Shown: positions 1 through 5,504 of the stretch, piece by piece
How positions within the stretch are numbered: position 1 is the first letter of the stretch
How the letters are laid out: each line of letters opens with the position of its first letter
Assembly: GCA_031259795.1 (NCBI GenBank)
Contig: JAIRLA010000246.1
Coordinates: 1-7,201, forward strand
DNA: 7,201 nt
Reading direction: 5' to 3'
From: Azoarcus sp.
GTDB taxonomy: Bacteria > Pseudomonadota > Gammaproteobacteria > Burkholderiales > Rhodocyclaceae
The notes under the pieces: model-generated
What the model was told of the DNA's origin: nothing
What the model saw: the letters and a program-made list of their open reading frames with translations, nothing else
Database searches by the model: none
Program-made: the position numbers and the translations under genes

Positions 1-243
1 CCGACGGCGGTGGCCTCGTCGGGAGTCCTGACGGTAACGACGAACCAGTCGCAATGGACGGCGAAGTCGAACCAGTCGTGGTTGACGGTATCCCCCGCGT
101 CAGGCAAGAGCGGCGCCCAAGCGACGTTGAAGGTGACGGCGAATACCGCGCTGGCGTCCCGGACAGGAACGGTCACGTTCAGCGCGAGCGACAAGACCTC
201 GACGGTTACGGTGGTCCAAGCAGGAAAAGTGAGTACGCAGTAG
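1..243 (+). CDS. BACON-domain protein, C-terminal fragment (5' end outside window)
   Basis: The reading frame is open from the first base and stops at TAG 241-243, so only the last 80 residues are seen. A GTG lies at position 10 but has no reason to be the start; the frame continues upstream with Pro-Thr-Ala. The fragment looks like one BACON/Ig-like beta-sandwich unit: alternating Thr/Val/Ser strands, the pattern NQSxW then SNQSWLTVSP, a Gly-Ser turn (SGKSGAQ), a strand with LKVTANT, then RTGTVTFSA and a final TVTVVQAG. The typical family pattern is SW(L/I)TVSP...G...RTGTVTV...VTVTQAG. Such domains are usually in exported or surface proteins and are thought to bind carbohydrate or mucin, but the function here is unknown. 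There are no Cys residues, membrane segment or sorting signal in the visible tail. The gene is separated from the fab cluster by a terminator and is probably unrelated to it. Confidence 0.75.
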   Translation, partial: PTAVASSGVLTVTTNQSQWTAKSNQSWLTVSPASGKSGAQATLKVTANTALASRTGTVTFSASDKTSTVTVVQAGKVSTQ

Positions 244-292
244 CCTGGTGACGCTGGCTGCCGCGTCGTCCGACGCTCTTTGCCAGCAGCGC

Positions 293-336
293 AAAAAGCG
301 GGCCTAAAAGGGGAAACCCTTCCAGGCCCGTTTTTT
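293..336 (+). terminator. Intrinsic terminator after the BACON-domain gene
   Basis: CGGGCCT (299-305) pairs perfectly with AGGCCCG (324-330), followed at once by six T (331-336). Inside it a second stem AAGGG (308-312)/CCCTT (317-321) closes on a GAAA tetraloop. Five A (293-297) precede the stem and can pair with the T tract, so the structure could also terminate transcription on the opposite strand. It begins about 50 bases after the upstream stop codon and isolates the fab cluster from that gene. Confidence 0.9.
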
Positions 337-364
337 AGTCCGGCGTGGTTCCGATTCCGCGCCG

Positions 365-391
365 ATGTCGTAATCAGGCGGAACACGACAT
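365..391. repeat. 7-bp inverted repeat in the intergenic region
   Basis: ATGTCGT (365-371) is the exact reverse complement of ACGACAT (385-391), with a 13-base spacer. It lies about 100 bases upstream of the putative yceD promoter. It could be an operator or a weak hairpin, or chance; no protein can be assigned to it. Confidence 0.4.
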
Positions 392-432
392 GATAAAAGT
401 CTCAGGGCGTTCTCGAAGCGCAGGATGTTTTC

Positions 433-453
433 CGATCCCCGATCCCCGATCCC
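433..453. repeat. Three tandem copies of CGATCCC
   Basis: CGATCCC is repeated exactly three times without spacers (433-439, 440-446, 447-453), followed by TCGG. It lies 37 bases upstream of the -35 element of the putative yceD promoter. Short non-coding tandem repeats like this can vary in copy number between strains. No function is visible. Confidence 0.85.
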
Positions 454-489
454 TCGGTGGGCGGTTCGGTTCGTCCGCAGTGGAATGCT

Positions 490-518
490 TTGACAACGGA
501 GGAAAAGCATAATACCAT
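490..518 (+). promoter_or_regulatory. Putative sigma70 promoter for yceD-rpmF
   Basis: A perfect -35 TTGACA (490-495) is followed after 17 bases by TACCAT (513-518), a 4 of 6 match to the -10 consensus. A better -10-like sequence, CATAAT (508-513), is only 12 bases from the -35, which is too close. The predicted transcription start is near 525, only a few bases before the yceD ATG at 528, implying a leaderless or nearly leaderless mRNA. The promoter may instead belong to a start site not recognised here. Confidence 0.5.
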
Positions 519-527
519 CCGCAGATT

Positions 528-1055
528 ATGTCCGAACAAGGCATCGCAGGCTTGGCGGCGGGGCGCATCGCCGACGTTTTCGGGTTCGCGGCTGAAGGGC
601 GCGTGCTTGAAGGCGAGCTTCCAGTGGCGCTTTTCAGGCGGCTTGCCGATCAACTCGCCAATGGCGAAGGCGTTGTGCGCTGGCGGTTGGCGGGAAGTCT
701 CGACGCCGAGGGCGAGCCGAGGCTCGATCTGGAGGTTTTCGGGCGCTTGGCGCTGCGTTGCCAACGCTGCCTCGCAAGCCTTGCGTGGGATTTGGCGGTC
801 GGCGCCGCGTTGCGGCCGGTGCGTGCCGGGCAGGCGTTGCCCGAGGACGAACTGGAAAACGACGAGATCGACGCGATCGAGGTTGATGGCGAGGTCGATG
901 TGCTGTCGTTGATCGAGGATGAGATCATCCTCGCGTTGCCGATAGTGCCGCGGCATGAGGATTGCGATGCGCCGCGCCCGGCGGAAGCGGGCGGCGGATC
1001 GCGCAGGGAATCGCCGTTTGCGGTGCTGGCCGGGTTGCGTGGCAACGACGGGTGA
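528..1055 (+). CDS. yceD: YceD family protein (DUF177), 23S rRNA accumulation protein
   Basis: A 175-residue protein of the YceD/DUF177 family, which is encoded next to rpmF in most bacteria. In E. coli, loss of YceD lowers 23S rRNA; the biochemical role is not established. Visible hallmarks are the central LRCQRCL motif with Cys78 and Cys81, an acidic stretch (about 106-124), the conserved DVLSLIEDEIILALPIVPRH block (124-143) and a C-terminal SPFAVLAGL (162-170). ATG 528 was chosen because an in-frame TAA at 510-512 excludes any start further upstream and the first residues lead straight into the family core. No Shine-Dalgarno lies at normal distance: the only purine-rich site, GGAGG (498-502), is 25 bases away. 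The N-terminus has a few more residues than I would expect before the GELPV region. rpmF follows after 39 bases, so the two are probably co-transcribed. Confidence 0.9.
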   Translation: MSEQGIAGLAAGRIADVFGFAAEGRVLEGELPVALFRRLADQLANGEGVVRWRLAGSLDAEGEPRLDLEVFGRLALRCQRCLASLAWDLAVGAALRPVRAGQALPEDELENDEIDAIEVDGEVDVLSLIEDEIILALPIVPRHEDCDAPRPAEAGGGSRRESPFAVLAGLRGNDG

Positions 1056-1094
1056 CGTTCGGCGTGTAGTGATTTTGTTATTCAGGAGTGTTTC

Positions 1095-1274
1095 ATGGCT
1101 GTCCAGCAGAACAAAAAATCCCCATCCAAGCGCGGCATGCACCGCGCGCACGATTTCCTGAGCGCGCCGGCGCTGGCTATTGAACCGACTACGGGTGAGG
1201 CGCATTTGCGTCACCACATCAGTCCGGGCGGATTCTATCGTGGCAAGAAAGTCACGAAAGGCAAGGACGAGTAA
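1095..1274 (+). CDS. rpmF: 50S ribosomal protein L32 (bL32)
   Basis: A 59-residue basic protein, a component of the large ribosomal subunit near the peptidyl transferase region. The N-terminus [20 protein letters not shown] and the block [21 protein letters not shown] match the bacterial L32 pattern from end to end. It has no cysteines, so it is the zinc-free (C-minus) form typical of Proteobacteria rather than the four-Cys form found in many other phyla. A good Shine-Dalgarno, AGGAG (1084-1088), sits six bases before the ATG. The gene lies between yceD and plsX as in E. coli. A terminator-like hairpin follows 27 bases after its stop codon, which would let L32 be made in excess of the lipid enzymes downstream. 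Confidence 0.97.
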   Translation: MAVQQNKKSPSKRGMHRAHDFLSAPALAIEPTTGEAHLRHHISPGGFYRGKKVTKGKDE

Positions 1275-1301
1275 GGGCAAAGGCCGCGTTTGCCATGAAG
1301 G

Positions 1302-1340
1302 GCGGCGCCGGGCGCAGTGCGTCCGCGCCGCTTTTTTCTT
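1302..1340 (+). terminator. Intrinsic terminator or attenuator between rpmF and plsX
   Basis: GCGGCGC (1302-1308) pairs perfectly with GCGCCGC (1325-1331), followed by TTTTTTCTT (1332-1340). Past a single bulged C (1309) the stem continues with five more pairs (1310-1314 with 1320-1324, one of them G-T) to a five-base loop. It lies 30 bases before the plsX ATG. I see no promoter between it and plsX, so plsX must depend on readthrough or on a promoter inside rpmF; partial termination is therefore likely. Confidence 0.8.
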
Positions 1341-1369
1341 CTTGTCTCCGGTAATCACACGAGAAGTTG

Positions 1370-2395
1370 ATGAGTGTCACCGTTGCAGTTGACTGCATGG
1401 GGGGCGATCATGGCCCGTCCGTGACAGTTCCAGCCGCGCTTGCTTTTTTGCGCGCGCATCCCGCCATCCATGTGATTCTTGTCGGGCGCGAAGAGGCGCT
1501 GGAACCTTTGGCGGGCGGGATGCTCGCCGAGCCAGGGGCGCGCCTGCGCATTCATCCCGCCTCCGAGGTGGTGGGCATGGACGAGCCGCCGGCCGTCGCG
1601 ATGCGCGCCAAGAAGGATTCCTCGATGCGCGTGGCGATCGATCTGGTCAAGAATGGCCAGGCGCAGGCGGCGGTGTCGGCGGGCAATACCGGCGCGCTGA
1701 TGGCGATTTCCCGCTTCGTGCTCAAGATGCTGCCCGGTATCGACCGGCCCGCGATCTGTTTCGCGTTGCCCACGGTCGGGGGGCATACCTATGCGCTCGA
1801 TCTCGGGGCCAATATCGACTGCACCGCCGAGCACCTGCTTCAGTTCGGGATCATGGGAGCGATGCTGGCTTCGGCCATCGACCACGCCGAACGCCCGACG
1901 GTCGGGCTGCTCAACATCGGTTCGGAAGAGATCAAGGGCAACGAAGTCACCAAGAAAGCCGCTGAACTGTTGCGCGCGAGCAGTCTCAATTTTTATGGCA
2001 ATGTCGAGGGCGACGATATTTTCAAGGGTACGACCGATGTCGTGGTCTGCGATGGTTTCGTCGGCAATGTGGCGCTCAAGAGCACCGAGGGGCTGGCGCA
2101 GATGCTGGCCACATTCCTGCGCGAGGAATTTTCCCGCGGGCCGCTCTCGAAGTTGATGGCGCTGGCGGCCCTGCCGGCGCTCCGGCGTTTCAAGGGGCGG
2201 GCGGATCATCGCCGCTACAATGGCGCGGTCTTGCTGGGCTTGCGCGGGGTCGTGGTCAAGAGCCACGGTTCCGCCGATGCTTTTGCGTTCGAGCAGGCGA
2301 TCGCCCGGGCGGGGGATGCCGCCAGTAACCGATTGATCGAGCGCATTACCGACAAGGTCGCGGCGGCCACGGGCGAAAACAGGGAGCGTGCATGA
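1370..2395 (+). CDS. plsX: Phosphate acyltransferase PlsX
   Basis: A 341-residue peripheral membrane enzyme that makes acyl-phosphate from acyl-ACP and phosphate. This is the first step of the PlsX/PlsY route to phosphatidic acid and links the fab enzymes to phospholipid synthesis. Family motifs are clear: N-terminal [12 protein letters not shown] (5-16), SAGNTGAL (103-110), [13 protein letters not shown] (180-192), [15 protein letters not shown] (227-241) and KSHGSAD (297-303). The length is normal. I chose ATG 1370 over the TTG one codon upstream because it gives the usual [13 protein letters not shown] start; a modest GAGAAG (1361-1366) serves as ribosome binding site. The TGA overlaps the fabH ATG by four bases (ATGA, 2392-2395), so translation of the two is probably coupled. 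A terminator-like hairpin lies just upstream. Confidence 0.97.
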   Translation: MSVTVAVDCMGGDHGPSVTVPAALAFLRAHPAIHVILVGREEALEPLAGGMLAEPGARLRIHPASEVVGMDEPPAVAMRAKKDSSMRVAIDLVKNGQAQAAVSAGNTGALMAISRFVLKMLPGIDRPAICFALPTVGGHTYALDLGANIDCTAEHLLQFGIMGAMLASAIDHAERPTVGLLNIGSEEIKGNEVTKKAAELLRASSLNFYGNVEGDDIFKGTTDVVVCDGFVGNVALKSTEGLAQMLATFLREEFSRGPLSKLMALAALPALRRFKGRADHRRYNGAVLLGLRGVVVKSHGSADAFAFEQAIARAGDAASNRLIERITDKVAAATGENRERA

Positions 2396-3357
2396 TTCAT
2401 GCAAAAATCGCCGGCACCGGCGGTTACCTGCCGGGCGAGGCGGTCACGAACGATGATCTGGTCAAGCGCGGCATCGACACTTCGGACGAGTGGATCGCCA
2501 GCCGTACCGGAATTCGCGCCCGCCATTTCGCGCCGCCGGGCATGACGGCGAGCGGGCTGGCGCTGGTCGCGGCGCGGCGGGCCATCGAGGCCGCCGGGTG
2601 CGAACCCGGCGATATCGACCTCCTCATCGTGGCGACGTCGACGCCCGATTACATTTTTCCGAGCACGGCCACCCTGGTGCAGGCCGGGCTTGGCATCGAG
2701 AATGGCGGCGCGGCCTTCGACGTGCAGGCGGTCTGCTGCGGTTTCGTCTATGGGCTGGCGGTGGCGGAAAAATTCATCGCCTCGGGCAGTCATCGCCGGG
2801 CGCTGGTGATTGGCGCGGAAGTGTTTTCGCGTATCCTCGATTGGTCGGATCGCGGCACATGCGTGCTCTTTGGCGACGGCGCGGGCGCGGTGGTGCTGGA
2901 AGCGTCTCCCGCCCCCGGCGTGCGCGCCGCCGCGCTGCATGCCGATGGCAGCCATCATTCGATCCTGTGCGTGCCCGGCGGCGTCGCCGATGGCAAGGTG
3001 ACCGGCGATCCTTTCCTGCGCATGGACGGGCAGGCGGTGTTCAGGTTCGCGGTCAAGGCGCTCGGCGATGTGGCGCAGGAAGTGGCCGATCTCGCCGGGG
3101 TGCCGCACGGCAGTATCGACTGGCTGGTGCCGCATCAGGCCAATATCCGCATCATCCAGTCCACGGCCAGACGCTTGGGGTTGCCGATGGACAAGGTGGT
3201 GACGACCGTCGAGCGCCACGGCAATACTTCAGCGGCGTCGGTGCCGCTCGCGCTGGACTGCGCGGTGCGTGACGGACGTATCCGCGCCGGGCAGCGGGTG
3301 GTGATCGAGGGCGTTGGCGGTGGTTTCACCTGGGGCGCGGCATTGATCGACTTTTGA
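2392..3357 (+). CDS. fabH: 3-oxoacyl-ACP synthase III (FabH)
   Basis: A 321-residue thiolase-fold condensing enzyme that starts fatty-acid synthesis by joining acetyl-CoA to malonyl-ACP, giving acetoacetyl-ACP. The Cys-His-Asn triad is present: Cys115 in [10 protein letters not shown], His248 in [10 protein letters not shown] and Asn278 in HGNTSAAS. Other family signatures are [14 protein letters not shown] (32-45), [11 protein letters not shown] (160-170) and the C-terminal [10 protein letters not shown] (306-315). Cys115 is followed by a second cysteine, Cys116, where Ser or Ala is usual; the triad geometry puts Cys115 as the nucleophile. The start overlaps plsX by four bases and has GGGAG (2382-2386) five bases upstream. 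fabD follows after a 39-base gap with its own ribosome binding site. The substrate range (acetyl or branched primers) cannot be read from sequence alone, but straight-chain acetyl-CoA use is expected in Proteobacteria. Confidence 0.97.
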   Translation: MIHAKIAGTGGYLPGEAVTNDDLVKRGIDTSDEWIASRTGIRARHFAPPGMTASGLALVAARRAIEAAGCEPGDIDLLIVATSTPDYIFPSTATLVQAGLGIENGGAAFDVQAVCCGFVYGLAVAEKFIASGSHRRALVIGAEVFSRILDWSDRGTCVLFGDGAGAVVLEASPAPGVRAAALHADGSHHSILCVPGGVADGKVTGDPFLRMDGQAVFRFAVKALGDVAQEVADLAGVPHGSIDWLVPHQANIRIIQSTARRLGLPMDKVVTTVERHGNTSAASVPLALDCAVRDGRIRAGQRVVIEGVGGGFTWGAALIDF

Positions 3358-3396
3358 GCGGCGCTGTTCCGCCCCTGTTTCATCAACGGAGAAAAA

Positions 3397-4332
3397 ATGG
3401 CTTTCGCACTGGTATTTCCCGGTCAGGGTTCGCAGGCCGTCGGCATGATGGCCGCTTATGGCGATTCTCCGGCCATCCGCGAGACTTTCGCCGAGGCCTC
3501 GGCGGCGCTGGGCGAGGATCTGTGGCGGATGGCCGCGGAAGGCCCCGCCGAACGCCTTGCTCTCACCGTCAACACCCAGCCATTGATGTTGACCGCGGGC
3601 GTCGCGGTGTATCGCGCCTGGTTGGCGGCGGGGGGGGCGAAGCCCGCGCTGGCGGCCGGTCACAGTCTGGGCGAATATTCGGCGCTGGTCGCCGCGGAAG
3701 CGCTGGATTTTGCCGATGCCGTGCCGCTCGTGCGCTTCCGCGCGCAAGCCATGCAGGAGGCGGCGCCGGCGGGCGAGGGTGCCATGGCGGCGCTCATGGG
3801 CCTGGAGGTCGACGTGGTGCGCGCGGTCTGTGCCGAAGCGGCACAGGGCGAGGTGGTGGAGGCCGCCAATCTCAACGCGCCGGGACAGATCGTGATTGCC
3901 GGGGCAAAAAACGCGGTAGAGCGCGCGATATCGCTTGCCACGACCAAAGGCGCCCGGCGCGCGGTATTGTTGCCGGTATCGGCGCCGTTTCATTGCGCGC
4001 TGATGAAACCGGCGGCGGAACGCCTGGGCGAGCGGCTGGCGGCGGTGAAAATTTCCCGTCCGCGAATCGAAGTGCTCAATAATGTGGATGTCGCCATTTA
4101 CGACGATCCGGAGAAAATCCGCGACGCCCTTGTCCGGCAGGCGTTTTCGCCGGTACGCTGGATCGAGTCGGTGGCGGCGATGGCCGCGCGCGGCTTGAGC
4201 CATGTCATCGAATGCGGCCCCGGCAAGGTGCTTGCCGGTATGACCAAACGGATCAGTAAAGACGTGAGCGGCGGTTCGGCGCATGATATGGCGAGTCTCG
4301 AACAGGCCATCGCGGCGGTGAGGACGGCATGA
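3397..4332 (+). CDS. fabD: Malonyl-CoA:ACP transacylase (FabD)
   Basis: A 311-residue enzyme that moves malonate from malonyl-CoA to the phosphopantetheine arm of AcpP, supplying extender units for FabH and FabF. Visible features are the N-terminal FPGQGSQ (7-13) with Gln11 in the oxyanion region, the nucleophile elbow GHSLGEYS with Ser90, Arg115 in VRFRAQAMQ, which by family homology binds the malonyl carboxylate, His199 in SAPFHCALM, and the C-terminal CGPGKVL motif (273-279). Length and motif spacing are normal for a stand-alone bacterial FabD, and nothing suggests a polyketide-type domain. The ATG is preceded by GGAGAAAAA (3388-3396), a good ribosome binding site. The stop overlaps the fabG start as ATGA (4329-4332), pointing to coupled translation of transacylase and reductase. 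Confidence 0.97.
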   Translation: MAFALVFPGQGSQAVGMMAAYGDSPAIRETFAEASAALGEDLWRMAAEGPAERLALTVNTQPLMLTAGVAVYRAWLAAGGAKPALAAGHSLGEYSALVAAEALDFADAVPLVRFRAQAMQEAAPAGEGAMAALMGLEVDVVRAVCAEAAQGEVVEAANLNAPGQIVIAGAKNAVERAISLATTKGARRAVLLPVSAPFHCALMKPAAERLGERLAAVKISRPRIEVLNNVDVAIYDDPEKIRDALVRQAFSPVRWIESVAAMAARGLSHVIECGPGKVLAGMTKRISKDVSGGSAHDMASLEQAIAAVRTA

Positions 4333-5078
4333 GTTATTCGCTCGAAGGACAAATCGCGCTGGTGACGGGGGCGATGCGCGGCATTGGCCGCGCGGTGGCG
4401 TTCGAACTGGGACGCCAGGGGGCGACCGTGATCGGCACGGCCACGACGGATGAAACCGCCGCGGAACTGGCGCAGGCTTTGCGCGACGCCGGGATAAAAG
4501 GCGGCGCCAGGGCGTTCGATGTGACCGACGCCCCGGCCTGCGAAGCGGCGGTGGCCGAGGTCGAGAAAGAATTCGGTACGATCGGCATATTGGTCAACAA
4601 CGCGGGCATCACCCGTGACAACCTCGCCGTGCGGATGAAGGACGAAGAATGGGACGCGGTCATCGACGTCAACCTCAAGGCGGTATTTCGCATGTCGCGC
4701 CTGGTGATGCGCGGCATGATGAAGGCGCGCGCGGGCCGTATCATCAATATCACTTCGGTGGTCGGCGGCACGGGAAATGCGGGGCAGGCCAACTACGCCG
4801 CTTCCAAGGCCGGCGTGGCGGGAATGAGCCGTTCGCTCGCGCGCGAGTTGGGCGGCCGCAACATCACCGTCAATTGTGTGGCGCCGGGCTTTATTGACAC
4901 GGTGATGACACAGGGGTTGCCAGAAACCGTGCGCGAGGCTATGTTGAACAATATCGTGCTCGGCCGTCTCGGCAAGCCGGAAGAAGTGGCCGCCGCGGTG
5001 GCGTTTCTCGCCTCGCCGGCGGCCTCCTACATCACCGGGACGACCGTGCATGTCAATGGCGGCATGTATATGCCATGA
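4329..5078 (+). CDS. fabG: 3-oxoacyl-ACP reductase (FabG)
   Basis: A 249-residue short-chain dehydrogenase that reduces 3-ketoacyl-ACP to (R)-3-hydroxyacyl-ACP with NADPH, the first reduction of each elongation round. The Rossmann motif TGAMRGIG (13-20), the NNAG motif (90-93) and the catalytic tetrad Asn115, Ser143, Tyr156 and Lys160 (YAASK) are present. The C-terminal ITGTTVHVNGGMYMP fits FabG; the family more often has TGASRGIG, so Met16 is a mild variation. The start overlaps fabD by four bases, with GAGG (4320-4323) five bases upstream. The gene ends in front of a short hairpin with T tract and the acpP promoter, so it may close the plsX-fabG translation block. SDR enzymes are numerous, but the position inside the fab cluster makes the FabG assignment secure. 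Confidence 0.97.
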   Translation: MSYSLEGQIALVTGAMRGIGRAVAFELGRQGATVIGTATTDETAAELAQALRDAGIKGGARAFDVTDAPACEAAVAEVEKEFGTIGILVNNAGITRDNLAVRMKDEEWDAVIDVNLKAVFRMSRLVMRGMMKARAGRIINITSVVGGTGNAGQANYAASKAGVAGMSRSLARELGGRNITVNCVAPGFIDTVMTQGLPETVREAMLNNIVLGRLGKPEEVAAAVAFLASPAASYITGTTVHVNGGMYMP

Positions 5079-5081
5079 ACC

Positions 5082-5111
5082 GGCGCGACGATGGCGAAAG
5101 CGCGCCTTTTT
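5082..5111 (+). terminator. Short intrinsic terminator between fabG and acpP
   Basis: GGCGCG (5082-5087) pairs perfectly with CGCGCC (5101-5106) across a 13-base loop and is followed by five T (5107-5111). The stem begins four bases after the fabG stop codon. The T tract runs directly into the extended -10 element of the acpP promoter. With six pairs and a short T tract it is probably only partly efficient. Confidence 0.6.
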
Positions 5112-5119
5112 GGTAGAAT
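5111..5119 (+). promoter_or_regulatory. Extended -10 promoter for acpP
   Basis: TGGTAGAAT fits the extended -10 consensus TGnTATAAT with one mismatch (TG 5111-5112, TAGAAT 5114-5119). The -35 region is weak: the best candidate, TGGCGA (5092-5097), has a 16-base spacer and three of six matches. This is acceptable for an extended -10 promoter. Transcription would start near 5126, giving a leader of about 36 bases that contains the strong acpP ribosome binding site. A dedicated promoter fits the very high demand for acyl carrier protein. Confidence 0.65.
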
Positions 5120-5161
5120 GCGACAGTTTTTTTACACCCCTGTACGGGAAGGAGTTTGTTC

Positions 5162-5404
5162 ATGAGCGACATCGAACAGCGCGTCAAAAAGATCGTGGCT
5201 GAGCAGCTTGGCGTAAACGAGGCGGAGATCAAGAACGAATCTTCGTTCGTGGATGATTTGGGCGCGGATTCGTTGGATACCGTGGAACTGGTGATGGCAC
5301 TGGAAGAAGAATTCGAGTGTGAAATTCCGGACGAAGAAGCCGAGAAAATCACCAACGTCCAGCAGGCGATCGATTACGTCAACGCCCACCACCTCAAGAA
5401 ATAA
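5162..5404 (+). CDS. acpP: Acyl carrier protein
   Basis: An 80-residue acidic four-helix protein that carries all acyl intermediates of fatty-acid synthesis on a 4'-phosphopantetheine arm. The attachment site is Ser37 in the [18 protein letters not shown] motif; helix II and its acidic recognition face ([16 protein letters not shown]) are intact. Cys53 in FECEIPDE takes the place of a Thr in the E. coli protein. The C-terminus ends in His-His-Leu-Lys-Lys. I chose ATG 5162 over a TTG two codons upstream because it gives the usual [11 protein letters not shown] start and has AAGGAG (5149-5154) seven bases before it, the best ribosome binding site in the window. It has its own promoter, and a long hairpin follows the stop codon; both fit separate, high expression from fabG and fabF. 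Confidence 0.98.
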   Translation: MSDIEQRVKKIVAEQLGVNEAEIKNESSFVDDLGADSLDTVELVMALEEEFECEIPDEEAEKITNVQQAIDYVNAHHLKK

Positions 5405-5423
5405 GACTCCTCGCTGTTTTCAT

Positions 5424-5462
5424 GCCCTTCCGGCGGTCGTCTGGTGCGGCTGCCGGAAGGGC
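5424..5462 (+). other. Long RNA hairpin between acpP and fabF
   Basis: GCCCTTCCGGC (5424-5434) is the perfect reverse complement of GCCGGAAGGGC (5452-5462). The stem can continue inward through 5435-5440 with 5446-5451 (three G-T wobbles), leaving a five-base loop CTGGT. The full stem is then 17 pairs. No T tract follows directly; the nearest is TTTT at 5472-5475. It therefore looks more like an mRNA-stabilising or processing hairpin at the end of the acpP message, or a partial terminator, than a canonical terminator. Confidence 0.75.
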
Positions 5463-5504
5463 GGCTTGGTGTTTTCCTCCGCCTGATTCTTTCGGAGTAG
5501 TTTC

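Noticed and set aside
508..513. CATAAT as the -10 element of the yceD promoter
   Set aside because: It matches the consensus in five of six bases but is only 12 bases from TTGACA, too close for sigma70, and no good -35 lies 16-18 bases upstream.
1281..1331. Possible small gene in the rpmF-plsX gap
   Set aside because: The gap is dominated by the terminator-like hairpin, and no frame there has a ribosome binding site or family resemblance.
402..1358. 318-codon open frame on the minus strand over yceD and rpmF
   Set aside because: It lies opposite two well-identified genes; the translation is Arg/His/Gln-rich and resembles no family. It is a shadow of high-GC codon use.
1355..2404. 349-codon minus-strand frame covering almost exactly plsX
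   Set aside because: The reverse complement of a GC-rich gene often lacks stops; composition is Arg/His/Gln-rich with no domain or plausible start context.
2215..3219. 334-codon minus-strand frame over fabH
   Set aside because: Same codon-bias shadow effect; no recognisable motif and fabH is certain on the + strand.
2490..3272. 260-codon + strand frame inside fabH
   Set aside because: Out-of-frame reading of fabH, very rich in Arg and Gly; fabH has intact catalytic residues in its own frame.
3229..4284. 351-codon minus-strand frame over fabD
   Set aside because: Shadow of fabD, with Arg/His-rich low-complexity composition and no family features.
4098..5051. 317-codon minus-strand frame over fabG
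   Set aside because: Shadow of fabG with no recognisable domain; spans the fabD/fabG junction without relation to any regulatory signal.
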